64,000 bases of DNA from Apostichopus japonicus (lineage: Eukaryota > Echinodermata > Holothuroidea > Aspidochirotida > Stichopodidae): assembly GCF_037975245.1 (NCBI RefSeq), contig NC_092568.1:11927501-11991500 (forward strand), read 5' to 3'. The notes under the pieces were generated by a model, which ran no database searches, had not been told where the DNA came from, and worked only from the letters and a program-made list of their open reading frames with translations. Positions within the stretch are counted from its first letter, which is position 1, and each line of letters starts with the position of its first letter. Shown piece by piece: positions 11,801 to 22,699 of this stretch. Position numbers and translations under genes: made by a program.

Positions 11801-12689
11801 CTAGCCAAAGTGTCAGATACACACACACTCGCACATGGCACCACGACCGCAATGATTCTGTTAGCTTTCAGCATTGGAGTAAAAAAGCAGCAGTCATCTG
11901 TAAAACTTTGCCAGGCTTACGGTGCAACATAAATCACCATTACAACCTTCATTTAAATCAACACAAATTGCCATAAATAGAGGTTGACCTGTATGACAAG
12001 AGAGCAGAGAGGTATAGAGTTTGGTCTGGCAGTGCAATGGAAATAAGAAAAAGAGACAGAGTGTAGATGGAAAAGAACCCATTTAACTCAGACACAGTTT
12101 ACATTAATATTGTACATCTGCCCTTGGAGTATCTTGTACCAGCAACACTGAACAACATAAACTGCAATGCACAAATCAATGACGAGTGAAGCTTAAACTT
12201 ACATGCAGGCAGGTAAGACACGCACCACAACAAACTAGCTTTCATTTAATACAGAAAGGGGAAAGCAACTCTGTCTCTCAAGTGAGATAAATGTTCAGCA
12301 GTATGAAACCAATCTTACAACTTATTACAAGGCCAACTGAAAGCTTGACATCAAGTGTATATACTTAGTGGCTAGAATTTATACTCCAAGTTAAAGACAT
12401 ATTTACGACAAAGAAGACAGTTTTCAGTTGAGTTAATACCAATGTTAGCCTATGAAAGATATGATTTGTAGCACTTGAATGCCATCGGTGCAAGATTTCA
12501 CTTGAGTGTCACTAGTTTATATGCAGTGCCTGCTCAAGATCTCATTTCCCCATTCCAATAAATTTCAATTGATCAGTCCGACAGACAAATACAAGGAATC
12601 ACGGTAGGATTAGAATAAACTGATATTCATACAGTACACATAGTTCTTACTCCTAAGTTGTAACAGAATCATTCACAGAACTAGTTGCT

Positions 12690-12935
12690 CAGGGAATAAT
12701 TTATCCGGTATTGCAACACAAAATGCTATGCAAAATGGTCAAATTACTGTACAAGTCCAAAGATGAATAGCTGTATTATTTTACATGTATAGCTGTATAG
12801 CTGTTTAGCTGTACAACTATGAGATGTATAGCTGTATTATTTTACACAGGAACACATAGTATTCTTTAAGAAACAACTTTAGAGCCTTCAAAACTGTTAT
12901 GCACAAAAATTTGAACAGCAAATTATTCCCAATTA
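12690..12935. repeat. Dispersed repeat also present at 60470-60660
   Basis: CAGGGAATAATT, then a CAAAATGCTATG-type block and later GCCTTCAAAACTGTTATGCAC match, with divergence, the series CAGGGAATAATT, CAAAATGCTGTG and GCCTTCAAAACTGCTACAC at 60480-60640. In this copy a short minisatellite of TAGCTGT units (12766-12845) has expanded between the blocks. Family unknown. Confidence 0.5.
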
Positions 12936-13361
12936 CTCGTCATCTGTATCTAAGCTCCTTCCACAAAATGTTCACTGTCAGTAGTTTTAATGGCATGAAA
13001 GTTCTGTTTCCTTACAAAGTACTTTTTAATGAACAAAATCAGCCATAATATCCTTGTTGCATCCAAGACGGTTACAGCATCCGACTTGGTTTGCAGTGAT
13101 TTGACAGTTACAGTATTTGAGTGGTCAAGAAACAAGAGTAGGAAAGGGTAGGCATGGATGGGGACGTATCCTATTTGTAGACTAATAAACAAAACACGGC
13201 TTCCTTATAAATACAACTGATAGACTAAAGTTATACACATCCAAATGGTGATCTCTCTTTCTTATTTATGCAACAACTGACTTGAACTGTGTCACAATGC
13301 ATTCTTCAGACAACAATTGCATTGTTAACGTTACATTTGCATTGGTGTTTCTATCCCTTAC

Positions 13362-14203
13362 ATCCATTCCACATCTATCTACAAAACAGGAGATGTTTGT
13401 TCAAACTTGGGAACCTTCTGACCTTGTAAAACCCTCTCCCTGATAACCATGAAGTTTCCTTTCCTTGTCACATCCAGATAGTTCCACTTCTACTTACCTT
13501 GTTTCCCTCCACGAGCTCACAGTCTTTCAGATTTTCTGGAACTGGTCCATTCTTCCGACACTGTGTGACTCCTACCTCAAACTTCACACGGTAATTCTTG
13601 CCAGATACTACCTGTGGTTATGAGAACCAGAGATGCAAACCATATTTCACCAACTTCAAAAGATATCTGAATCATAATTTGTTAATATTTGTAATTAATG
13701 TAACTAATGTATCATACTGGACAAGTGAAAAATTGCATAGTGTCTTCGAACTGGTGTACAAGAAAATTATGACAAATGCACGGATCTAAATTTCTTCTAT
13801 TGCTGGTTTATGATCTTAACAACATGATACAACGAGTTGCAACCATGATTGGATTTACCATTTGGTCAGGTTATCAGGTTATGGATTCAACCACATCAGC
13901 AAATGTTGCCACAAATATGGCTGCCAAAACATGTGAATGTTGTGATCTTCAAACATCATTTAAGCCCATATTCTTGTATTCACTACTAACCTGAACTGAT
14001 GCATCAACGATTTTTGTAGACTTCATGTAATAGAGGCTGTTACTGTTCTTGTTCATTTCTGAAACTGCAAATGTGACTGCCCGCTGCACGCCTTCATCAG
14101 ATGGATCAACAGTCTTGTAACCACCTAGCATACTTGCCATGACTGGGACAGTAGCAACAATGCTCAGTAGACCTACTATGAATACACTCTTCAATTCCAT
14201 CAT
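13362..14203 (-). CDS. Secreted cystatin (cysteine protease inhibitor), 3' part not located
   Basis: Exon 1 (14203-13991) encodes an N-terminal hydrophobic signal peptide (about 24 residues), then SMLGGY with the conserved Gly of the cystatin N-terminal segment, and a helix like SDEGVQRAVTFAVSEMNK. Exon 2 (13611-13498, phase 0) starts VVSGKNYRVKFEVG, which with the last Gln of exon 1 forms the QVVSG protease-binding loop, followed by TQC...DCELVEGNK with the first disulfide pair. Cystatins normally end with a third exon carrying a Pro-Trp hairpin and two more Cys. I could not find it. The only well-bounded candidate is a 17-nt exon at 13378-13362 with both splice sites; read through, it would end the protein after IDVEWM. 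Expected role: inhibition of papain-like proteases outside the cell or in lysosomes. It is divergent to the selenoprotein W gene. Confidence 0.83.
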
Positions 14204-14940
14204 AGTATCATTGATGACCTTTTATGCAAACAATCTTTTTCCTGAAAATGTAATAGGCAAGGCAGACAGGGTTTACATTGTAATGCACATTATCAAGCCT
14301 CTTGAAAAGTCAATACTTGAGGACAATACTTGTGTCTATGCCTCCAATGAAAATCTCAAGCATAATTCAGAAAACATTTTTCCACAGGACCAATGCTTCC
14401 AGAACAACTAAGTATGGGAAATTGTGTATTATTTCGTGATTGTATTCCAGCAGTTGCTTGTCACAGTTAATTTCGGTCTACCAAGACTAGCCTAGCCTTA
14501 GGTTACTCTAGTATTACTACGATGACTACCGCAATGGCCTGACACAAGTGAGGCCTGTCCTACACGTTAGCTAACAGAATAACTAAGTAATTATATTACT
14601 ACTAGATAAGGGCAACAGCCCGAACGTAACTTTGGAAATATGACTGTGAGGAGATATCCTCTTATTAACCGACAGAACTTACGAACTCTCGCCTTCAGTA
14701 ACTGCGTTCCGTCTTCTACCAGTCTGTACTAGTCAATGTTCTAAACGATTAGGTACCGTACCTTGCACGACATCGATCAGTGATGTTATTTGTGCTAATG
14801 ATTATCGACACACACTTGTGTAACATGCGTCGTTCATTTGCCATGCATTGGACATGAAAGACTTAATAAAAGTAAACAACATATATATACAAAACAGCAG
14901 ATCAACTACAACTGATCAATAATACTGGATGAGCGCTTGC
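14204..14940. other. Intergenic region between cystatin and selenoprotein W
   Basis: Probably holds the cystatin promoter. No gene or motif of note; AT-rich. Confidence 0.35.
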
Positions 14941-15419
14941 GTAACTACGGAAGCGTATGAACGACATGTAAATTGACGCTTTGATGAGACGTAAAACTGG
15001 CAAGAACTTGAAAATTGACGTTTTTACGATACTTCCTAAATCTTCAAAATGTCGAAAATCTGACAATTGACGGGTTTTTTTTGCGATTCATCAACTCGTC
15101 ATATGGACAAAATTATACAAAGTGATCTTTCGATGACATGATGCCAAATCATCAAAATGTTAAAAACGTCAACTTTCCGATTTTTGTCATTTTGAAGAGT
15201 TACATCTCGATTTCTCGACAAAAGGTAAATTATCAGATATTTGTCACTTTGATGATATGGTATGATGTAGTCGAAACGTTTAGTTATTAGATGTTTGCAA
15301 TTTTGATGCGTTGGTATGATGTAGACAAAACGTCAATTTCAGATGTTGCCATTTTCACGAGATCATGCATCTCATCAAATGTCAAATTGACATGTTTATT
15401 CTACGCTTCCGTACATAAC
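14941..15419. mobile_element. MITE with CGGAAGCG terminal inverted repeats
   Basis: The left end (GTAACTACGGAAGCGTATGA then ACGACATGTAAATTGACG) is the approximate inverse of the right end (TCAAATTGACATGTTTATTC then TACGCTTCCGTACATAAC), about 38 bp each. The interior is built from diverged repeats of a short phrase (GACGTTTT, GATGAT-GGTATGATGTAG, AAAACGTCAATTT). No coding capacity, so non-autonomous. It ends only about 100 bp before the selenoprotein W start codon and may contribute to its promoter or 5' UTR. Confidence 0.7.
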
Positions 15420-15522
15420 GATGTCAGTTGTTTATAAATCAGGAAGTATACTCACAAGATAGAGGTCCGGATCAACCGAACAAAAGTTTAATTGCATCTA
15501 AATATCCTTCCAACGTTCGAAA

Positions 15523-18500
15523 ATGAATGCGAAAGTTAAAGTAACATTTTGGTGAGACAAACTTAGAATTTGGTTCAGGCCCCTAGCTTAGTCATTATTG
15601 TAGCATAGGCTAATGTTAAGCTTAGAAGTTAGATTAGTGAGTTACATAATTACGTATACTGTAGTATAATCAAAGAAGGGATAGTCTTTTGTCTAATGTA
15701 CAACTACAAAGCTTTTCTGCATCTTGACTATGTCAGGGGCTTAGCTTCTGTTTTAGGGGGTCCAATGCTTTTCTGGTGGAGGAGGCAGTAATGACCTAGT
15801 TCCTTCAAAAGAGAGATTTAGAGGACGAGGCTCCATGCCGCTTAACCCCCCCCCCCCCTACCCCCTCCTCCTCGTGTGGCTAAACTATAGTCCAGGGGCC
15901 TACATGCTATGCTAGATATTCAGTTTGTTGATGTGATAATTAATATGTTGCTTGAAAATGAACACAGCATTACATGTATTCACAGTATTTACAACAATGA
16001 ACAAGCTAGATTTTTTCGTAATAATGGTTTGGAGTGTACTGTATGAGAGGAGAAGAAGGAAATTGCGTACGTAAGACCTTGATCATCATCAAAATCATCG
16101 AAAAGTACAATTACCATAGCCGATGGTATATGAAAGCAATCCCTTTCTACTGGAATGCAATTGAAAAAGATTACTTTTTGTCACAGATGTTTCTTAGTCT
16201 AACAAGTTATTAAATCAAAAATATATTTCTGTAAGATCTCCATTATTATTGATGTAGTACTATGAATAGACTCATACCAAAAATTAACTGACAACCTTAA
16301 GTCTTACTGAACTGAACTTTCTTTTTCCCCTTACAGTCGTGGATGAGGGTTTTCCAAGAAGGTAAGTTTGAACATACACAACATCCCACTGATATTACTC
16401 TCACTAGAACTGCACATTTGTCTGTAAATTACTAAACCTGGGTTATCAGTTGGCATGTTTTGGTATGGTGCCTACTTGGCATTTGTAGTTGCAAGTATTT
16501 TCAAAGGTTTTATGCAGCTCCAAAATCTATGAATCTTTGTTACTTTCCTCCTACATACTCAACAAATCTGATTTAGCTTTCATTTCTTGAAATGATCTTT
16601 CTAAAACTTTTTCTTTCATGCTGTGTACACTGAAAATGTTTGATGTAAGTCTCTTAATGTGACAATGAACAAAGGAAGGAAAGGGATAGATTGCATCAAA
16701 TTGACAAATTCTGACATCAATCTAAGTAACATTAATATCTCATTTCATTCCACAAGGGTTTTCATATGCATCAGAAAGTTAAGGAAAGGAAAAGAGCTGC
16801 AGCCTTTTGAAGTTGGATTTTTTCTTTAGTAGTTTCAAAATTACTTTTTCAGTAGAATAATTAGCTGCAATTGATTTTGATATGTCAGCTGTTGTATATA
16901 GTGTCAGCCTTATAGTCATGATGAATTTTGTCCCAGAGAAATCCATCTGCAAAATTATCAGAACAAAATATCGTCTGTCACTTGTCAAGGGTTTTCTACT
17001 AGCTCATGCATTATTAAAAGTTTGATGTGTGTTGGTTCTAGCTTTTTGTGCTTTTTAATGATTATATTTGCATTTTTATTACAGTTCATTGCAGTAAAGC
17101 AAGAACTTGAGAGTAGGATGGAAGGCCTAAATATTGTAAGTAGACCAATTTTATTATCGATTGTGTTCACGTATTGTATATATACATGTGTTGAATGTTG
17201 TCATGTAGCAAGTAAAAGGTAAAAAAGACATGCAGTTTTAAATCACCGAAAACAACTGTAACCTGCAAATCTATTACTTGATAGACCTCTATGAACATTT
17301 TACTGCTGGATTAGCGGGATGTGCAGGCGTATATATACCCCACCAGTTTTTTGGTGTAGTTATGGTCCACAAGCCAATGTTAAGTGCAAATGTGTTGAGA
17401 TGCTCATGATATGCTGTTGTGTTGCTTCCCAATTGTGTGGATCTCAGTGTATATTTAATAATATGTACTTTAGTTTTCCAAACATGTAATTTGTTCATTT
17501 CAGATTCTTTTACTTCTCATACATATAAGGACTTAACATTTATATTATATGATTTCTTTAATTGCAAGGAGGGCACTGTCACCCCTGATAAGACTGGCTA
17601 CTTTGAAGTTGAAGTGAATGATCAACTTGTCCATTCCAAGAAGGTGAGCTCATTCCCTCCGTCCGCCAGCCCGGCCGCCCACCCTACTCATCCATCCATC
17701 AGTCCATCCATGCACTCACCCATCCACCCTTCCTTTCCACCCACCCACCCATCCACCCACCCATCCATTCATCTGCCCATCCATCCATCTGCCCACCCAC
17801 CCATCCACCCTACCTTTCCACCTGCCCACCCACCCATCCATTCATCTGCCCATCCATCCATCTGCCCATCCATCCATCCACCCACCAATCCATCCAGCCA
17901 TCCATGATCAGATTTGATTTTCCAAAGGGTTTTCATACATGTATCATGATCCTAATTAATCGGTATACTGTTCAGCTCTCGGAATGAAAACATATTGTTC
18001 TGCCGGCAAACTATTATCCCCAATTTTCTTAGGCTTATTGTGATGTTCAAAAGTATCACTGTTTTTATCATACACAAACTAAAAGAGGAAAAAAAAGGCA
18101 CTAGATATAGTAGTGGTATGAGTTAAATTTAATAGTTCATAATGTTTGGCTAACCATAGTAATTTAACACCCTTTGCCTAGAAAAATTTTTGAAAACGTG
18201 TATGCTGTATTGAACTGGTGTTTAAAGATGTTAATATGCCACCATTTAGTATGTAGCCCTTTAAGATCAACAATTTCCTTCAAAGGGTATACCCTCCCCT
18301 CTTCCACATTTCAACCAAAGAAATATTATAACTCTAGTAATGCTTCTACTTACATCACTTTCAATTTCATTAAATTATATTACACAAGCTCTGTTTTTGT
18401 TAGACCTCCTCTGCTTTTCTGTTCAGGAACTTCAGCTTTGTTTGTGTCAATTAAATTTTTTAATCTTTCAGATTCTGTTGTTCAAGTAGAAATCAATCTT

Positions 18501-18604
18501 GAATCTTATTTTTGTCTTTCTTTTAATAGAATGGTGACGGTTTTGTTGATGACGAAGCTAAATTCGAGAAGATCATAGCTGCCATTAAGGATGCACAGAA
18601 GTAA
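15523..18604 (+). CDS. SELENOW: Selenoprotein W (SelWTH family, UGA-encoded selenocysteine)
   Basis: Five exons: 15523-15551, 16337-16361, 17085-17135, 17569-17643 and 18530-18604 (TAA), all with GT/AG ends and a continuous frame. The product is 84 residues, close to vertebrate SelW (about 87). It starts [10 protein letters not shown], then RGUGFSKK, where U is the in-frame TGA at 16344-16346. This is the family's CxxU redox motif at the end of the first beta strand of a thioredoxin-like fold. Later blocks [34 protein letters not shown] and [13 protein letters not shown] match SelW. The start is chosen because only this ATG gives the beta strand before the motif. A matching SECIS lies at 20836-20896. 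Known role: small cytosolic selenoprotein linked to redox defence. Automated annotation would likely stop at the UGA. Confidence 0.97.
17655..17910 (+). repeat. CCAT/CCCA tetranucleotide minisatellite in SELENOW intron 4
   Basis: About 250 bp of CATC, CACC and CCAC units (CATCCATCCACCCACC type) starting just after the exon 4 donor. It is open in one frame only because the repeat has no stop codon. It is intronic and not a protein. Confidence 0.9.
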
Positions 18605-19430
18605 ATCATGACAGCTTGTTGATTTGCACAATACACAGGTCAGTAGTTGACTCTTCATAGAACTCAGTAAAGTTGCTTCAATAAATTCCACATCAGGGGT
18701 GTCTGGGGACCTTATAGCTTAGCTAAGCCATGGAGGTATGACTTACTGCAGAGAATAGACACAAATTTGGAGCGTCTTTCCCTTTTTTCCCCTGTCACAT
18801 CCGAGTAATTTGACTAAATTCCATCATTGCATGATTATGTATGCAGATAGAAACTGTATATCAGTCTAACATTTCATTCATTGATTCATTGATTTTATCT
18901 CTTTTCTTAATAAAAAAAAACAAAACCATTGCTGGATAATTTTTTCTCAGTATTGACATTTTGAGATATTGAAACCTCCTTTTTCAATTCCTCATAGACA
19001 GGCAACATATTCCACAGCCAGCTGTTCTGCATTATAGAGAACGTACCTGTATATTTCATTATTTTTTGTTTATAACTTGTAAGTAAAACAGTACCAGCAT
19101 TTTATCATCACTGGCATATAGCATAAACGGTTGAGCATGAGCTAAACATGAAGAATTCATCGGTGCGTGACCGATTGCACGTAATGTCAAAACTCACGTG
19201 ACAGAGTATTAAAGGAATGTATACCTGAATCAAGCCGAATATGTTCGTAACTGTACAGAAGGTTACAAGGCCAGCTGTGTTCAGTTGATCATAGCAGGAA
19301 GTTCTCCATGTGCAGTGAGTTTGTTGTGAGAGAATATATATGTCAGATCCTCACTCAGTCATATAAATATAGGCTTTGATACATGCATGGAAAATAACAG
19401 TTAACTTTGAATAGGTTAAAAATGTTGTGT
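18605..19430 (+). other. SELENOW 3' region, possible 3' UTR intron
   Basis: After the stop there is a donor-like CACAG|GTCAGT at about 18629 and early AATAAA signals near 18680 and 18905. Because the SECIS lies at 20.85 kb, the main transcript must either read through these or splice them out. An acceptor TTGTATTTTACAG at 20801-20802 would suit such an intron. Confidence 0.4.
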
Positions 19431-19432
19431 AC

Positions 19433-19805
19433 TTTAAAGGCATTGAAGACTCGCCCCAAACCGCGTGCGGCCATCTGAAAAAGTTAACTTTCTGTTGCTT
19501 GCAAGTGAGGTTTTGTTCGTGTCGCTACAAAATGCAGACAGTAATGAAACATGATACCTTAATTGTTATCTTTAGCTGGACCTGAGATCTCCATCGCTGT
19601 ATCGTTTGTATACTGTGCAGTGGGTATTGACCGCAGCTGTATGTACTGACTGTACACTAGTGTCTAATTACCGACGTTAGCAAGCTGTGTGTGTATTTTC
19701 TGGGATCGATGGTGGTGTTTAACACTTCTGTTACACCTCATTCGAAACTATGTCAAATTACCGGCATTAGACGTTCCTTTTTGCACGAGTCTTCACACCC
19801 TTTAA
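19433..19805. mobile_element. MITE with TTTAAAGG termini, copy 1
   Basis: The left end TTTAAAGGCATTGAAGACT and the right end AGTCTTCACACCCTTTAA form imperfect terminal inverted repeats. The whole 370-bp body recurs at 52091-52454, with shared blocks such as AAAAAGTTAACTTTCTGTTG, GGGTATTGACCGCAGCTGTA and CATTCGAAACTA. It encodes no protein. TTAA is present at the ends of this copy, which could hint at piggyBac-type mobilisation, but copy 2 does not clearly keep it. Confidence 0.8.
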
Positions 19806-20169
19806 GTAAAGCTTTCAAAGAGCATGCCCAGATGATATTACAGATCCCTCACAGTGATCCAACTTCCTGAAGTAGTGGAAGCTTTAGCTATTCAAAATTG
19901 GTTTACATTCAATCAGTCATATCTTAAGTTGGGGGCAAGATTTTAAGATTGGGTTTTCAACTAGCAGTGTAGAATATTTTCGTCTTCAAAATAAGTTTCA
20001 CATTGTTAGTCACAAGAAAATCCAGTAACAAAACTGGTCATATAATCACTCCAATATTATCTATAATGCGTTAATTACGTGTGAGTAGCACTATGTTTTG
20101 CCTGTCACCTGAAATGGTTCGATCAACTGTTATTTAGAATGACAAATGTACTACTGTGTAAGTAGATGA

Positions 20170-20255
20170 TAGCAACAACTTCCGTCCAGAGAATTATTAT
20201 GCAAAGAAACTTGATTCGTAATCCAGAGGTCACTGGTCCAAATCCTGTTCTAGTC
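20170..20255 (+). repeat. tRNA-like SINE remnant
   Basis: GATTCGTAATCCAGAGGTCA followed by CTGGTCCAAATCC resembles a tRNA anticodon arm plus B-box. The A-box side is not recognisable. Probably an old SINE head, not a working tRNA. Confidence 0.35.
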
Positions 20256-20835
20256 AAACATTTCTTTGCTTATTTCCATTGTCTAAAGTTTCCCAGTCAG
20301 TTTTCCATTATTTTTCATTTTATATTTAGAAACTTAATCAGGTTAGGCCTATAGGTAGATCTGCATATACACAGTGTTATAGTCCTTAACTCCATTGTCC
20401 AAGTTTGCTTTGACCGCAGAAAACAGCAGACTCTCATGAAACATTAGAGATCTGTATGATAGGTCACCATTAAAGGTCACAATAATTGCCCCAAAATTTG
20501 CCAGAAAAGGCCAACTAATGGTCACTAAAGATCAGACTTCAGCAAGCATTCCTCAGAACGCATCACCCTACTGAGACATTCACTGCATATAGGATATATA
20601 TATTTTGGGGTGGGGGGGGGGGTTGGGGGTGGGTAAGAATACTGAGGATGTTCAACATAAACTACAACAAAGTGCACATTTTTTATGCAAGTGTATATCA
20701 TGGCAAAAGGTGTTACAACAAGCAAGACAAGATACAGTATATCTGAAATAATGTGAAACTTTTCTTTTTGAGCACAGAATTGACTCTCTTGTATTTTACA
20801 GTTAAACTGGATCTCTTCATGTACTGCAGCAGATC

Positions 20836-20896
20836 TTCTTATGATGGGATTGACCTCAAAGTAGTCCTGGGCTGCTCGGTCTTTTTCTTGAGAAGA
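20836..20896 (+). promoter_or_regulatory. SECIS element (form 2) of selenoprotein W
   Basis: Hand folding gives all parts of a eukaryotic SECIS. Helix I is TTCTT (20836-20840) with AAGAA (20892-20896). The non-Watson-Crick core is ATGA (20841-20844) opposite TGA (20889-20891). Helix II is GGGATTGACC with GGTCTTTTTC (8 of 10 positions pair, counting G-U). The apical AAA is at 20858-20860, followed by a mini-stem AGTAG/CTGCT, which makes it form 2. The ATGA-to-AA distance of 13 nt is slightly long. It directs Sec insertion at the UGA in exon 2 through SBP2 and eEFSec. Confidence 0.85.
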
Positions 20897-21340
20897 ATGA
20901 AGGGAAGCCGTCTTACCTGATCTCGATCAGTTTTCCATGTGATATATTTATATACATTTATGGATTTTTTGGAAAAGGATCATTTGGTATTATTCATCGC
21001 TCAAAGTGTTGTATTTTTTTTCTCTATTTCTTTCTTTTTGGTACATTAATCCACACCTTTGTTCACTCAACTTCACTGCATTAATTTTATAGCAAAAACA
21101 AGATTTTTTTCTAAATATATTTTTCTATGGTCTGTAACATTTTCTCCTTTCATTGATGACTAACAGTACTATTTATGTTGTCTTTTCATGTCTCATCTTT
21201 TGATGTAGCAACATACAAAAGAAAATGATTTTTTTAGCCATGTAAGCTTTCTTGTCAAAGATATATACTTTATGTATCCTTGGACTCCTACTGTATTGAA
21301 ATTAATAACGTCAAGTACAGTATGTAGAATGCATTGATAA

Positions 21341-21346
21341 AATAAA
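21341..21346 (+). terminator. Likely polyadenylation signal of SELENOW
   Basis: AATAAA about 450 bp after the SECIS. It is the first canonical signal I noted downstream of the SECIS, so it is a plausible 3' end of the selenoprotein transcript. Confidence 0.45.
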
Positions 21347-21959
21347 TTGTGTGTGACTTAAGAAAAAGAGCCATAAATATTATATCTTGAGAAGTTAGCA
21401 AAAAGAGCAGATACTAATTGGCGTCCACTAAGGGATACATGAATGTCAAAAAAAATTTTTAAAAAAAGATAGAGAAGAAGAGGAAAAGGGAGATTTTTAC
21501 TGAAATATCAATTTTGATGTTGAGACTTGCTTATTGTCTTGCAGCAGTTTCTATAGCCTACTCCATACTGTATTCTATACTTGACTCATTCTCTTGAGAG
21601 AGAAAATGGGAGATGACATATTTTTCATGAAATTTCAAATTTTAATGTTGAGGCTTGTTTGTTCTCTTGAAATTATTTACATCTTAATTTAGAGCTTTGG
21701 TCCTCCTATTCTGCTCCAAGAAAATAAACGTGTATTTTTTTTACTTCATACTCTCACCTGCACCAATACTTCATATGACTTAATACTCTACCTTGTATTG
21801 AAGACTGTCAAATACTTTTCATACTCTTTTCCATACTATCTACTATATTTTACCCATACTCTACTCTGTACTGTATAAACCTGTACTCCACTCTTTTTCA
21901 ATTGACTATTCTGTGCTCTCCTCCCCATATTCTTCTCTGTGTTGTACTATGTTTTCTAC

Positions 21960-22650
21960 TCCATACTGTACTCTGTGCTCTATGCAGCACTCTACTCCTT
22001 CCATATGGTACTCCTTACTGAACTTGCTACATTGAAATCTGTACTCTACTGTTGACTCTACTCTCTGCTCTGTTTTATACTCTTCTCTGTACTTTAGTCT
22101 GTGTTCTACACCATGCTGGTCCCCATATTATGCCCTACTCAGCACTCTACTCCAGAGTACAAAACTCTATATGGTACTCCTTACTGAACTTGTACTATTT
22201 AAATTTGTACTCTACTGTTGACTCTACTCTCTGCTCTGCTTTATATTCTTTTCTGTACTTTAGTCTGTGTTCTACACCATACTGGTCCCCATAATATGCC
22301 CTACTCAGCACTCTACTCTAGAGTACATAACTCTATACAGTACTCCATACTGAACTTGTTACATTTAAATCTGTACTCTACTGTTAACTCTACTCTCTGC
22401 TCTGCTTTATACTCTTCTCTGTACTGTAAACTGTGTTCTACACCACACTGGTCCCCATATTGTGCCCTACTCAGCACTCTACTCTAGAGTACAAACTCCA
22501 TACGGTACTCCATACTGAACTTGTTACATTGAAATCTGTACTCTACTGTGAACTCTACCCTCTGCTCTGTTTTGTTTTGTACTCTTCTCTATACTGTAGT
22601 CTGTGTTCTACACCATAATGTACCCATATTGTGCCCTACTAAACACTTGA
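21960..22650 (+). repeat. 166-bp pyrimidine-rich tandem satellite, about four units
   Basis: The landmark GTTGACTCTA or its variants recurs at 22051, 22217, 22383 and 22548, giving unit lengths of 166, 166 and 165 bp. Each unit holds CTCTCTGCTCTG, CTGTGTTCTACACCA, TGCCCTACTCAGCACTCTA and ACTCCATACTGAACTTGTTA phrases. The plus strand is strongly C+T-rich and the flanks (21740-21960, 22650-22700) hold degraded units. Stop codons are rare in some frames, so long false open frames arise. Confidence 0.9.
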
Positions 22651-22699
22651 CTCTACACCCAAATCCATACTCAACTCTGTATTCTGGTCTGCACCATAT

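Noticed and set aside
17419-17907. Open frame of 162 codons rich in His, Pro and Ser
   Set aside because: It is a read-through of a CCAT/CCCA minisatellite in SELENOW intron 4; the real exon 17569-17643 uses a different frame or border and the repeat is intronic.
22052-22618. Overlapping open frames rich in Cys, Leu, Tyr and Ser
   Set aside because: They arise from the 166-bp pyrimidine-rich satellite, with the same peptide phrase in each unit and no splice or start context.
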